From contig OZ245872.1 of assembly GCA_965229345.1 (NCBI GenBank), positions 62,001-126,000 of the forward strand: DNA of 64,000 nucleotides, given 5' to 3'. The translations under genes and the position numbers were made by a program. The notes below the pieces were generated by a model. The model was given only the letters and a program-made list of their open reading frames with translations, was not told where the DNA came from and did no database searches. The stretch is from PBB1 sp965229345 (GTDB taxonomy: Bacteria > Pseudomonadota > Gammaproteobacteria > Burkholderiales > Burkholderiaceae_C). Below, in pieces: positions 42,401 to 50,528 of the stretch. How positions within the stretch are numbered: position 1 is the stretch's first letter; each line of letters begins with the position of its first letter.

Positions 42401-44945
42401 GCAGGCCTCGCTGCGCCGCCACAACACCTCGACCACGCCGGTGGCGCTGGTGCCGCACACCCCTCGTGTCTCCAGCGCAACGGCGGGCCAGTTCTCGGAA
42501 ACCACCGGTGAATTCCGCTTTGATGTCAGTGCCGCACAGCGCCCACTGCGTCCGTGGGTCAATGTGATGGCGAATCCGGATTTCGGATGCCAATGGTCAG
42601 AGGCCGGCGGTGGCTACACCTGGGCGGCGAACAGCCGCATGAACCAGCTCACGGCCTGGTCGAACGACCCCGTCGGCGACCCACCCTCTGAATGGTTCCT
42701 GCTGCAGGATCTGCGCACACTGAACGTGTGGAGCGTGGCCCCCTCGGCCTGGGGTCATGCTGCAGAGGGTGACAACGCCTGCTACCGGGTCTCGCACGGC
42801 CAGGGCTACAGCGTGATCGAGCATCGGCGAGGCGACCTCGATGTCGCGGTGTCGTGGTGCGTGGACCCGCAAAGTTCGGTCAAGCAGATCCACATCCGGC
42901 TGCTCAACCGCGGGCACAAGACACTGCTGCTGCGCGTGATTGGCATCGCCGAATGGATGATGGGCGCCAACCGCAGCGACCGCGGCACGGTGCACACCGC
43001 CCTGCACCGCGAGCGGCTGTCCGAAGCGGGCACGTCAGCGCAAACCAACGCCGTTGACGCTGACCGTGCCCCACAGCTGACCGCGTTGCTGTGCACCCAG
43101 CCCGAGCGGTCCGCAGGATTCGGCAACGGCACCGCGTTTCTGGCGCTGACGGGCCGCGACGACCTCGACGACTGGACCTGCGACCGGCGCGAATGCTTCG
43201 ACGCGCGCGGCCGGCTGGTGCTGCCCGATCATTTCGGCGAACACAGCGGCAGCGGGCTGGACCCGTGCGCCGCGCTGTCCACACGGCTCAGCCTGCTCGC
43301 TGGCGAATCGGTCGAGCGGGTGTTCCTGCTGGGCTACGCCGGCAGCCCCGATGCCGCGCGGCAACTGGCCGTGCAGGCCGCATCGATCCCCGCGGCGCAG
43401 CGCCTGGACGCGGTGCGCCGCCACTGGGACACGCTGCTCGGCGCGACGGTGGTGAAGACGCCTGACCCGCTGTTCGACGCCATGGTCAACCGCTGGCTGC
43501 TGTACCAGACGGTGTCATGCCGGCTGTGGGCGAAGGCCGGCTTCTATCAGGCCGGCGGGGCCTTCGGCTTCCGCGATCAGTTGCAGGATGCAATGGCGCT
43601 GACCTGGGCCGCACCGGACATGCTGCGGCGACAGATCGTGCTCGGTGCCTCGCGGCAGTTTGCCGAAGGCGATGTGCAGCACTGGTGGCATGCGCCGGGG
43701 GGCGCGGGCGTGCGCACGCATTTCTCCGACGACCTGCTGTGGCTGCCGCACGCCTGTGTGCGCTATCTGCAGGCCACCGGCGACACGAGTCTGTTGAACG
43801 AGCAGGTGCCTTTCATCGAGGGCACCGCGATCCCCGAGGGCGCCGAAGACGCCTACTACGCCCCCTCGGTCAGCGGCGAGGAGGCCTCGGTCTACGAGCA
43901 CGCGGCACGCGCCATCGACCGCAGTCTGCGCGTCGGCGCGCACGGATTGCCGCTGATGGGCACCGGCGACTGGAACGACGGCATGAACCGCGTGGGCCAT
44001 GAAGGTCGCGGCGAGTCGGTCTGGCTGGGCTGGTTCCTCTGCCAGGTGGTGGAGGACTACGCACCGCTGGCCCGTGAACGCGGCGAAGGGGCCCGCGCCG
44101 CACGCTGGGAGACCGCTGCGCAGGGCTGGAAGTCCGCACTGAGCGGCGAGGCCTGGGACGGGCGCTGGTTCAAGCGCGCCTATTTCGACGATGGCAGCGC
44201 GCTCGGCTCCCACGCGAACGCCGAGGCTCGCATCGACCTGATCGCACAGGCCTGGTCGGTGTTGTCGGGCGCTGCACCGGTGCCGATGCAGCAGCTGGCG
44301 ATGGAATCGGTGGAAGCGCACCTGGTGGACCATGAGGCCGGCCTGATCAGGCTGCTGGACCCACCGCTCGGGCATGCACAGCCCAGCGCCGGCTACATCC
44401 AGGCCTATCCGCCAGGGGTGCGGGAAAACGGGGGGCAGTATTCGCACGCAGGCGTGTGGGCGCTGATGGCGCAGGCCAAACTGAACGCCTCCGGCGATCG
44501 GCCGTACCACTACTTCACCTGCCTGAGCCCGGCCCACCGGGCCACGCACCCGACCCATGGCGCAGCCTATGGCATCGAGCCCTACGTGATGGCCGGTGAC
44601 GTGTACACCCAGGCGCCCTATATCGGGCGCGGCGGCTGGAGCTGGTACACCGGGGCAGCGGCATGGCTGCACCGCGCCGCCATCGAATCGATCTTCGGCC
44701 TGCAGCAGAGCGCCGACACATTGCATTTCGAACCCCGGCTGCCAGCACATTGGCCGCAGGCAGAACTGACCTTGACGCGCGGCAGCGGCACCGAGGCCCG
44801 CACCATGCACTTCATCCTGCGACGACAGTCCGCATCGGCGACGATCGACGCCCACAGGAACGCCACGACGCTGGCACCAGGCCAGCCGCTGGCCTGGCGC
44901 GAGTTGCCGCCCCAGTGCTGCATCGTGATTCCGCTGCCCGACTGA
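36438..44945 (+). CDS. ndvB: Cyclic beta-1,2-glucan synthase
   Basis: A giant 2835-residue inner-membrane enzyme that makes cyclic beta-1,2-glucans from UDP-glucose for the periplasm. Layout: N-terminal helical region (1-430), two membrane helices (about 435-490), then a GT84 glucosyltransferase domain with DSD at 679-681 (LDSDTQLPPGR), HDLLEG around 793-798 and HRWTRGDW near 829. More membrane helices follow (about 870-930 and 990-1040). The long C-terminal half includes carbohydrate-binding folds and a GH94 phosphorylase domain, with the catalytic-type Asp2514 in GTGDWNDGMNRVG, which controls ring size. Length and order match NdvB/ChvB of rhizobia. Cyclic glucans serve osmotic adaptation and host interaction. 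No transporter (NdvA/ChvA) gene is adjacent. Confidence 0.95.
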   Translation: MSSAELLRLIPDAPKALCDILSQTRGALEAPIRSEIFGLQRFAQHGRSLGETHRAERARAFSGSFFPRLRDNIETLRAAHRYIGVQASTGYDISPAAEWLLDNFHLIEAQLEEIHEGLPRRYFRALPVLIDEPLAGLPRVYGVAWAFVAHTDGDFDEDLLIQFLSAYQETRELNLGEMWALPTTLRVVLIENLRRLAERVATNKAAREVANLCCDRIDSMTTDTLDQLLALLNQRGVGRVFLGQMAQRMQDGRGQVIGVNDGAEPVVHKRASDRPDDRALQHDWLRRALPDPALMQAQQRADQTADNLSVSNAVTSLRAIGDADWPDIVARSSALMRLMLTSPVFEAEHAMTRDQTLHGIERLARQGGLSEVAVGRTLLGLMQAPAATDSAEGTTAQPTTVAGHWLTGAGRPALINALGLHERGATTWRAVARRTALPLYLGSLLAMSIGLVAWVLLRHIAGLGDAGVAWGWTLLAGALMLFPASEAVVAVINRLISESARPAHLPRLALATGIPPEHRVLVVIPAMLTDAASTRALVHRLRLHQLANPERHAQFALLTDWADADCAELPTDTPLLADARQQIDALNALHPIGDRPGINEPTSTMPTPPRFILLHRRRCHSETEQRWIGWERKRGKLEQLIAWLAEPSAAGTASGSPPFIDLGATSRIATGTRYIVTLDSDTQLPPGRLHDLVGVAAHPLNQPQFDARRKTVTRGYAILQPRIVTPLPSPKDYTLYHGLFAGQCGIDPYSAATSEVYQDVFGEGTFTGKGLLHVQAMHAVLSGRLPDGRVLSHDLLEGSLARCAAVTDITLIEDAPFHADVAASRVHRWTRGDWQLLPFLLDSLTHPGRWRLRGINRWKMFDNLRRSLVAPMSLALLLLALGTGVVSPWVALALVAAAFSAGPLMGAVAGFSPSRDDIAQRHFYRLATADLRRTLWGGAWLLAQLAAQALRGADAIVRALYRLTISHRHLLQWTTAAAAQARAQSTLPALWRQHWHEPMLALLMLAGLLAVGTPTPWLAAALCLVWAGSPLWTWWVSRPCPANAELALSVPDRTYFEGVARDTWRLFERCVVAEENHLPPDNLQTVPMDMVAHRTSPTNIGLYLLSTACARQFGWIDTPEWLTRIEATLETLGRMQRHRGHFLNWYDTQTLAPLLPMYVSTVDSGNLSGHLLAVAQACREWAVSTPAPETAARLQSAAERCEQLAWEADFRFLYHRKRHLFHIGYRVAEQELDAGFYDLLASESRLTSLLAIAKGDVPVQHWASLGRLFYAVGSEAGLRSWSGSMFEYLMPTLVLDEPHGSVLREACHAAVREQIAFAEAQSAHGGSMPWGISESAYAGRDHTLAYQYAPQGVPRLALRRTPPDELVIAPYATALATQIVPHLARLNFSAIEALAPREPFGFIEALDFTASRQNGSEAFTPVVTFMAHHQGMTIVALANVLLNGIAQRWGMANPHIEAVSSLLHERAPREVSTLCALPPGPRLLRRAPGLLREVSPGASALEPTHVLSNGRYSVSLRAHGAGTSRWGQTGITRSRDDALRDAHGSFFYLRWTRGEGRSAVSAQASSVVSITQHPAPDPTAHYRSVFHADRVCFDAEWPTVQAHTTVWVSPEDDIEFRQIELRNLGDTELDIELISAFEVTLADPRADEAHPAFSNLFVRATWLAEHQALRFERTPRLATEQGLQAAHFLAESDPQVVSVRVQTDRQQWLGRNRSASQPLAAFDGAAPTAGAAEGSVNLLDTGLDPVCAMSVRLRIAPQGKAQLTFATAASDNGGTLSAVIDKYRQASNVKRASLMSATLAGIRFRSLRITQEQLAAIQSLTTALVLTVARPRTLAVRAHGVTPIVCDRRLLWRFGMSGDRPIVLVKAGVLEGLGLIRALAQAMRLWSWGGVACDLVVVNAEPASYLMVLQRELMALRERHGADSSAEFNPLSGGGPARGPLSTEIHVLRAEELSDDELSTLQCLARVRLQADGRPLPHHVQEWCELHEQASLRRHNTSTTPVALVPHTPRVSSATAGQFSETTGEFRFDVSAAQRPLRPWVNVMANPDFGCQWSEAGGGYTWAANSRMNQLTAWSNDPVGDPPSEWFLLQDLRTLNVWSVAPSAWGHAAEGDNACYRVSHGQGYSVIEHRRGDLDVAVSWCVDPQSSVKQIHIRLLNRGHKTLLLRVIGIAEWMMGANRSDRGTVHTALHRERLSEAGTSAQTNAVDADRAPQLTALLCTQPERSAGFGNGTAFLALTGRDDLDDWTCDRRECFDARGRLVLPDHFGEHSGSGLDPCAALSTRLSLLAGESVERVFLLGYAGSPDAARQLAVQAASIPAAQRLDAVRRHWDTLLGATVVKTPDPLFDAMVNRWLLYQTVSCRLWAKAGFYQAGGAFGFRDQLQDAMALTWAAPDMLRRQIVLGASRQFAEGDVQHWWHAPGGAGVRTHFSDDLLWLPHACVRYLQATGDTSLLNEQVPFIEGTAIPEGAEDAYYAPSVSGEEASVYEHAARAIDRSLRVGAHGLPLMGTGDWNDGMNRVGHEGRGESVWLGWFLCQVVEDYAPLARERGEGARAARWETAAQGWKSALSGEAWDGRWFKRAYFDDGSALGSHANAEARIDLIAQAWSVLSGAAPVPMQQLAMESVEAHLVDHEAGLIRLLDPPLGHAQPSAGYIQAYPPGVRENGGQYSHAGVWALMAQAKLNASGDRPYHYFTCLSPAHRATHPTHGAAYGIEPYVMAGDVYTQAPYIGRGGWSWYTGAAAWLHRAAIESIFGLQQSADTLHFEPRLPAHWPQAELTLTRGSGTEARTMHFILRRQSASATIDAHRNATTLAPGQPLAWRELPPQCCIVIPLPD

Positions 44946-45045
44946 TCGGCGGCGCCTGCCGGAGCGTCCTTGGCGCGGTGACAATGTTCGCTTCGGGGCC
45001 TGCGCGCCCTGCCGTTGGCGCTGTCATGGGCCCGTTCTGCGTACC

Positions 45046-47877
45046 GTGCGACACACTTCCCCAGTGACCACACAGACTGCCTCCGGCTGGACGGGGCGCA
45101 GTTTCGCAGCGCTTGTGCTGATGGCGCTGGCCTACGCGATCGTTGCGAGGCTGGCCCTGCTGATGGCGGTGCCTCCGGCCTACGCGTCGCCGATGTTCCC
45201 TGCCGCCGGCATGGCGCTGGTCTTCGTGCTGGTCTACGGGCAACGCGCCGCACTGGCCGTCGTCGCAGGCGCGTTGATCGTCAACGTGCTGATGAATCCG
45301 CTGCGCGGCGCCGGCATCGCCGAAGCGGCCATCGCCCTGGGCGCCGGCCTGCAGGCCCTCGCAGCAGCAGCACTGGTGCGGCGTCAGGTGACACAACCGT
45401 TGACGCTCTCGGCGCCTCTGGACATCGCACGGTTCTATGTGTTCGGTGCGGCGATCGGTTGCCTGGTCAATGCCAGCGTGGCCACTGCAGCGCTCGGACT
45501 CGCAGGGGTCGTGCCCCACCACTCGCTGCCCATGACCTGGCTGACGTGGTGGATCGGCGACGCCCTGGGCACCTTGATCGGGGCGCCGCTGCTGCTGACC
45601 CTGATCGGCCGCCCGCGCGAAGCCTGGGCCCCCCGCCGACGCACCGTCGGCGCCACACTGGCCATCGTGACCACCTTGCTGGTGGCCACGACGATGCAGG
45701 TCGCCCGATGGGACGACGAGCGGGTGCAGATCAGTTTTGCACGGGATGCCGAAGCCGCATCGACCGCACTGGCCTCACAACTGAACACACCGCTGCACGC
45801 GCTGGAAGCCATGCGCGGCCTGTTCGTCGGCTCCGCCGAGGTCAGTGCCGCCGAATTGCACATGGCCGCCGACCACTGGCTCGGTCTGTCGAGCAATCTG
45901 CAGGCCGTGGGCCACCTGGAAAGGGTGCAACTGGCTGACGTGCCAGCGTTCGAGGCCCGCATGCGCGCGCAGGGTTCGGCGGATTACCGGGTGATGGATC
46001 GCACCGCATCGAACGATCGCGTGCCGACCCGCTCCGCGGAGGTGTTCGCCGCACGCCTGGTCGAGCCCGTGGAAGGCAATCAGTTGCTGCTGGGCGTGAA
46101 CGCGCTGTCGATCCCAGCGTCCCGGGCCGCCATCGACGCCGCGGTGCGCACCGATCGGCCCGTGGCCACGGCGGCCTTTCAGCTGTCGCAGGACCCGGTG
46201 GACACGCCCAAGCGTGGCGTAGTGGTCTACCGTGCGCTGTACCAAGGCCACCCCAGCACGGAAGCCGAGCGTGTTGCGGCGGTCCGCGGCGTGGTCTTCG
46301 TCACCGTTCGCGTCGAGGATCTGCTGCGCGAGGTGCTTGCCCATGCCCCCGCACACCTGAACTTCTGCGTCACCGACACCGACCCCTCGGTCGAGGTGCG
46401 CCACCTGGCTGTCTCTGCCCTGTGTGCCGATGGGCCCGATCGGCTGACGCATCGGCGGATGCTCGATTTCGCCGGGCGTCACTGGGAATTGCAGGTCGCC
46501 TCGAGCGTGGCCAGCGCCGACACCAGCGCGGGGGAGCGCCATTACGCCTGGCTGTTCTCCAGCGTCGGCCTGCTGACCACCGCGGTGCTGGGCGCACTGC
46601 TGCTGACGGTGACCGGCCGCGCCCGGCTGATCGAGATCGCGGTGCAGGAGCGCACGGTGGCGCTCGAGCAGCAGGTGCGCGAACGCCTCGAGGCCGTGCG
46701 CGCACGCGAGGCGGCGGAAGCATCGAACCGCGCGAAAAGTGACTTCCTCTCGCGCATGAGCCACGAGCTGCGCACGCCGCTGAACGCCATGCTCGGCTTT
46801 GCGCAGCTGCTCGAACTGGAAAGCCGAGAACCCCTGGGGCCGACGCAGCGCGGCTGGGTCGGGCAGATACGCCAGGCCGGCTGGCACTTGCTGGAGATGA
46901 TCAACGATGTGCTGGACCTGTCGCGCATCGAGTCGGGCAACCTGCGCATGGCGCTCGAAACGCTCAACATGCCCGAGCTGCTGGCCAGCACGCGCCCGCT
47001 GGTGCAGCAGGCTGCGGACCGGCGCGGCATCACCATCGAAGAGCATCTCAGCGCCAACGCCAGCCACGCACGTGGCGACGCGACGCGCGTCAAGCAGATC
47101 CTGACCAACCTGCTGTCCAACGCCGTCAAGTACAACGTCGACGGCGGGCACATCCGGGTGTCCAGCCAGGTGCGCGGTGATCGGGTCGAGGTGATGGTGG
47201 CCGACACCGGGCTGGGCATGAATACGCAGCAGATGACCGCACTGTTCCAGCCCTTCAACCGGCTGGGTCAGGAACTCAGCAGCACCGAAGGCACCGGCAT
47301 CGGTCTGGTCATCAGCCAGCGGCTGGCCGAACTGATGGGCGGCGACCTGAGCGCAGCCAGCGATGTGGGGCGAGGCTCGCTGTTCATCCTGTCTCTGCCA
47401 CTGGCCAGCCCGGAAGAGGCGGCGGCCCAGACGCCGGCGTCTGCCGCCGGGATCAGCGACTATCACCACCGCCGGGTGCACTACATCGAGGACAACGAAA
47501 CCAATGTCGAGGTGATGCGCGGCATGCTGGCGCAACGGCCGCAGGTGGACCTGAGGGTGTCGGGCAACGGCCTGGACGGTCTGACAGCCATCCGTGCCCG
47601 GCGGCCGGATGTGCTGCTGCTGGACATGCACTTGCCCGACATCAGCGGACTCGAGCTGCTGCGCCACCTGAAACTCGACCCCGAAACCCGGGGGATCCCG
47701 GTGATCGTGGTGTCGGCCGATGCGCTGCCCACGCAGATCGCCGAGGCGTTGCAGGCCGGCGCGCACCGTTACCTGACCAAGCCGGTGAGTGTCGGCGAGC
47801 TGCTGGAAGTGCTCGACGAGCTGCTGGCCGTGATGGAAACCAGATTCGACGACCTGGCAGCCGGTTCTGACGCTTAG
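45046..47877 (+). CDS. MASE1-CHASE hybrid histidine kinase with receiver domain
   Basis: A 943-residue membrane sensor kinase. Order: MASE1-type multi-helix sensor (about 20-230, PMFPAAGMALVFVLVYG), a CHASE-type extracytoplasmic domain (about 235-490), another helix, a coiled-coil linker (VALEQQVRERLEAVRAREAA), a HisKA domain with His573 in MSHELRTPLNAML, an ATPase domain (NLLSNAVKYN, DTGLGM, GTGIGLVIS), and a C-terminal receiver with Asp860 in LLLDMHLPD and Lys in YLTKPVS. The signal is unknown and no DNA-binding response regulator is adjacent. GTG 45046 or GTG 45064 may be the start. Its TAG stop lies inside the CIRCE element of rpoH. Confidence 0.88.
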   Translation: MRHTSPVTTQTASGWTGRSFAALVLMALAYAIVARLALLMAVPPAYASPMFPAAGMALVFVLVYGQRAALAVVAGALIVNVLMNPLRGAGIAEAAIALGAGLQALAAAALVRRQVTQPLTLSAPLDIARFYVFGAAIGCLVNASVATAALGLAGVVPHHSLPMTWLTWWIGDALGTLIGAPLLLTLIGRPREAWAPRRRTVGATLAIVTTLLVATTMQVARWDDERVQISFARDAEAASTALASQLNTPLHALEAMRGLFVGSAEVSAAELHMAADHWLGLSSNLQAVGHLERVQLADVPAFEARMRAQGSADYRVMDRTASNDRVPTRSAEVFAARLVEPVEGNQLLLGVNALSIPASRAAIDAAVRTDRPVATAAFQLSQDPVDTPKRGVVVYRALYQGHPSTEAERVAAVRGVVFVTVRVEDLLREVLAHAPAHLNFCVTDTDPSVEVRHLAVSALCADGPDRLTHRRMLDFAGRHWELQVASSVASADTSAGERHYAWLFSSVGLLTTAVLGALLLTVTGRARLIEIAVQERTVALEQQVRERLEAVRAREAAEASNRAKSDFLSRMSHELRTPLNAMLGFAQLLELESREPLGPTQRGWVGQIRQAGWHLLEMINDVLDLSRIESGNLRMALETLNMPELLASTRPLVQQAADRRGITIEEHLSANASHARGDATRVKQILTNLLSNAVKYNVDGGHIRVSSQVRGDRVEVMVADTGLGMNTQQMTALFQPFNRLGQELSSTEGTGIGLVISQRLAELMGGDLSAASDVGRGSLFILSLPLASPEEAAAQTPASAAGISDYHHRRVHYIEDNETNVEVMRGMLAQRPQVDLRVSGNGLDGLTAIRARRPDVLLLDMHLPDISGLELLRHLKLDPETRGIPVIVVSADALPTQIAEALQAGAHRYLTKPVSVGELLEVLDELLAVMETRFDDLAAGSDA

Positions 47878-47900
47878 CACTCACCGAAGAGGAGTGCTAA
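47874..47900. promoter_or_regulatory. CIRCE operator (HrcA binding site)
   Basis: TTAGCACTC (47874-47882), nine bases, GAGTGCTAA (47892-47900): a perfect match, in both arms and in spacing, to the CIRCE element bound by the heat-shock repressor HrcA. It ends 34 bases before the rpoH start. Its left arm contains the stop codon of the hybrid kinase gene. Confidence 0.95.
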
Positions 47901-47902
47901 TA
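47874..47902 (+). promoter_or_regulatory. Predicted rpoH promoter inside CIRCE
   Basis: TTAGCA (47874-47879) as -35 and TAATAT (47897-47902) as -10 are separated by exactly 17 bases, so the promoter and the CIRCE operator occupy the same DNA. HrcA bound here would block RNA polymerase directly. The -10 differs from consensus at one place, the -35 at two. Confidence 0.6.
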
Positions 47903-47934
47903 TTGGCGGAACCAATCCTGAATCGAGGTGGTCC

Positions 47935-48873
<939 letters not shown>

Positions 48874-48894
48874 GTGCGTTGCGTGCCCGAATGA

Positions 48895-48918
48895 AAACGG
48901 CCCCTTGCGGGGCCGTTT
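48895..48918. terminator. Bidirectional rho-independent terminator between rpoH and sco
   Basis: AAACGGCCCC pairs perfectly with GGGGCCGTTT around a TTGC loop, with a T run on the plus strand and, by symmetry, on the minus strand. It lies between the convergent rpoH and sco genes and can serve both. Confidence 0.88.
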
Positions 48919-48949
48919 CTCTTGGCGCGAACAGAACGTCTGGCCAGGC

Positions 48950-49600
48950 TCAGCCCGCCGCCAGCAGCGTTTTCAGATCGGCCGCCAAAGCCTCTGCCCC
49001 ATTGCCATAGCGGACAAACAACCGCACCTTGCCCTGCGTGTCGAACACGTACGAGCCTGCGGTGTGATCGACGCTGTAGGTGCCTTCGGTCTTGCCCGGC
49101 ACCTTGGCGTAGAACACCTTGAACTCCTTGGCGGTGGCGGCGATTTCCTCCGGGCTGCCGCGCAAGGCGACGAAACTGGGATCAAAACCGCCCATGTAGG
49201 TCTTGAGCACCGGCGCGGTGTCGCGCTCGGGATCGACGGTGACGAAAACGCCTTGGATCCGATCCCCGTCCTTGCCCAGCGACACCTTGACCTGCGCCAG
49301 CTCGGCCATCGTCGTGGGACACACATCAGGGCATTGCGTGAAGCCGAAGAAAACCACGATGACCTTGCCCTTGAAATCGGCCAGCGTGCGCGTCTGGCCG
49401 TTCTGGTCGGTCAACGACAAGGTGCGGGCGTAATCGGCGCCGGTGATGTCGATGCCCTTGAACGAAGCCCCGCTGCCGCCACCCGAGGACGGGGCGTCGC
49501 AACCGGTCTGCAGCGCTGACATGACCGCTGCCGCGCCACCGAGCCACAAAACGCGGCGGCGAGACAGGCCAGAACCGCGGCTCACCGGGAATGTGCTCAC
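48950..49600 (-). CDS. sco: SCO1/SenC copper chaperone for cytochrome c oxidase
   Basis: A 216-residue membrane-anchored thioredoxin-fold protein that delivers copper to the CuA centre of cytochrome c oxidase. The copper site Cys-x3-Cys is CPDVC in FFGFTQCPDVCPTTMAEL, and the distal histidine is in SVDHTAGSYVFD. The N-terminus is a signal with a lipobox-like LQTGC. The start is a GTG at 49600 overlapping the ctaB stop by four bases. It is last in the SURF1-237aa-ctaA-ctaB-sco run, all devoted to oxidase assembly. Confidence 0.93.
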   Translation of the reverse strand: MSTFPVSRGSGLSRRRVLWLGGAAAVMSALQTGCDAPSSGGGSGASFKGIDITGADYARTLSLTDQNGQTRTLADFKGKVIVVFFGFTQCPDVCPTTMAELAQVKVSLGKDGDRIQGVFVTVDPERDTAPVLKTYMGGFDPSFVALRGSPEEIAATAKEFKVFYAKVPGKTEGTYSVDHTAGSYVFDTQGKVRLFVRYGNGAEALAADLKTLLAAG

Positions 49601-50508
49601 AGCAACGGGCTCAGGTAGTGATCGACCAGCAGCGCCGCGAACAGCAGCATCAGGTGCCAGATGGAGAAACGGAAGGTCTTGCGCGCCAGCGCGTCCGAGT
49701 AGTTGCGCCAGAGCTTCCAGGCGTAGCCGATGAAGATGCCGCCCAGTGCGATCGCCGACACCAGGTAGATGACGCCGCTCATGCCCGAGATGAATGGCAG
49801 CAAGGTCGCGGCGAACAGCACCAGGGTGTACAGGAACACATGCAGCTGGGTGAAGGCGGCGCCGTGGGTGACAGGCAGCATCGGCAGCCCCGCCTTGCGG
49901 TAATCCTCGGCGCGGTACAAGGCCAGGGCCCAGAAGTGAGGCGGTGTCCAGAGGAAGATGATCAGGCACAGGATCAGCGCCTCGGGGCCCACCTCGCCGC
50001 GGATCGCCGCCCAACCGAGCACCGGCGGCATCGCACCGGATGCGCCGCCGATCACGATGTTCTGCGGCGTGGCAGGCTTCAACAGCACCGTGTAGATCAC
50101 GGCATACCCGACGAAGGTACCGAAGGTCAGCCACATCGTCAGCGGGTTGACCCAGAAATACAGCAGGGCGCTGCCCGCGCCGCACAGCACGGCAGAGAAG
50201 GTCAGTGTCTGCGCGTTGGTGAGATCACCCTTGGCGGTCGGTCGCCAGGAGGTGCGGGCCATCTTGGCATCGATGTGCTGCTCGACGATGCAGTTGAACG
50301 CCGCGGCAGCGCCTGCGACCAGCCAGATGCCCGCGGTGGTGGCGAGCGCGACCTTCAGATCGGGCACACCGGGCACGGCGAGCAGCATGCCGATCACCGC
50401 GCAGAACACGATCAGTTGCACCACGCGCGGCTTGGTCAGCGTGTAGAACTGCCTGACGCGCGAGGCGCGCCGCACGATCGGCAACGGGGTGGTCAGGGTT
50501 TCAGACAT
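49597..50508 (-). CDS. ctaB: Protoheme IX farnesyltransferase (heme O synthase)
   Basis: A 303-residue polytopic UbiA-family prenyltransferase that adds a farnesyl group to haem B, giving haem O, the precursor of haem A for the aa3 oxidase. The Asp-rich prenyl diphosphate site is present as NCIVEQHIDAKMARTSWRPT (N/D-x3-D type), and a second loop as DFLWT-like FLWTPPHFWALALYRAEDY with the following GLPMLPVTHG. Nine helices are predicted. The ATG at 50508 gives the standard length and lies 20 bases after the ctaA stop. Confidence 0.94.
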   Translation of the reverse strand: MSETLTTPLPIVRRASRVRQFYTLTKPRVVQLIVFCAVIGMLLAVPGVPDLKVALATTAGIWLVAGAAAAFNCIVEQHIDAKMARTSWRPTAKGDLTNAQTLTFSAVLCGAGSALLYFWVNPLTMWLTFGTFVGYAVIYTVLLKPATPQNIVIGGASGAMPPVLGWAAIRGEVGPEALILCLIIFLWTPPHFWALALYRAEDYRKAGLPMLPVTHGAAFTQLHVFLYTLVLFAATLLPFISGMSGVIYLVSAIALGGIFIGYAWKLWRNYSDALARKTFRFSIWHLMLLFAALLVDHYLSPLL

Positions 50509-50528
50509 GTTCAGGCCAGCCTTGCATT

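Noticed and set aside
36537..44984. Very long open frames on the minus strand opposite the glucan synthase (for example 37932-40220 and 43515-44984)
   Set aside because: They are composed of His/Arg/Gly-rich low-information sequence, have no family motifs, and arise from the high-GC codon bias of ndvB on the other strand.
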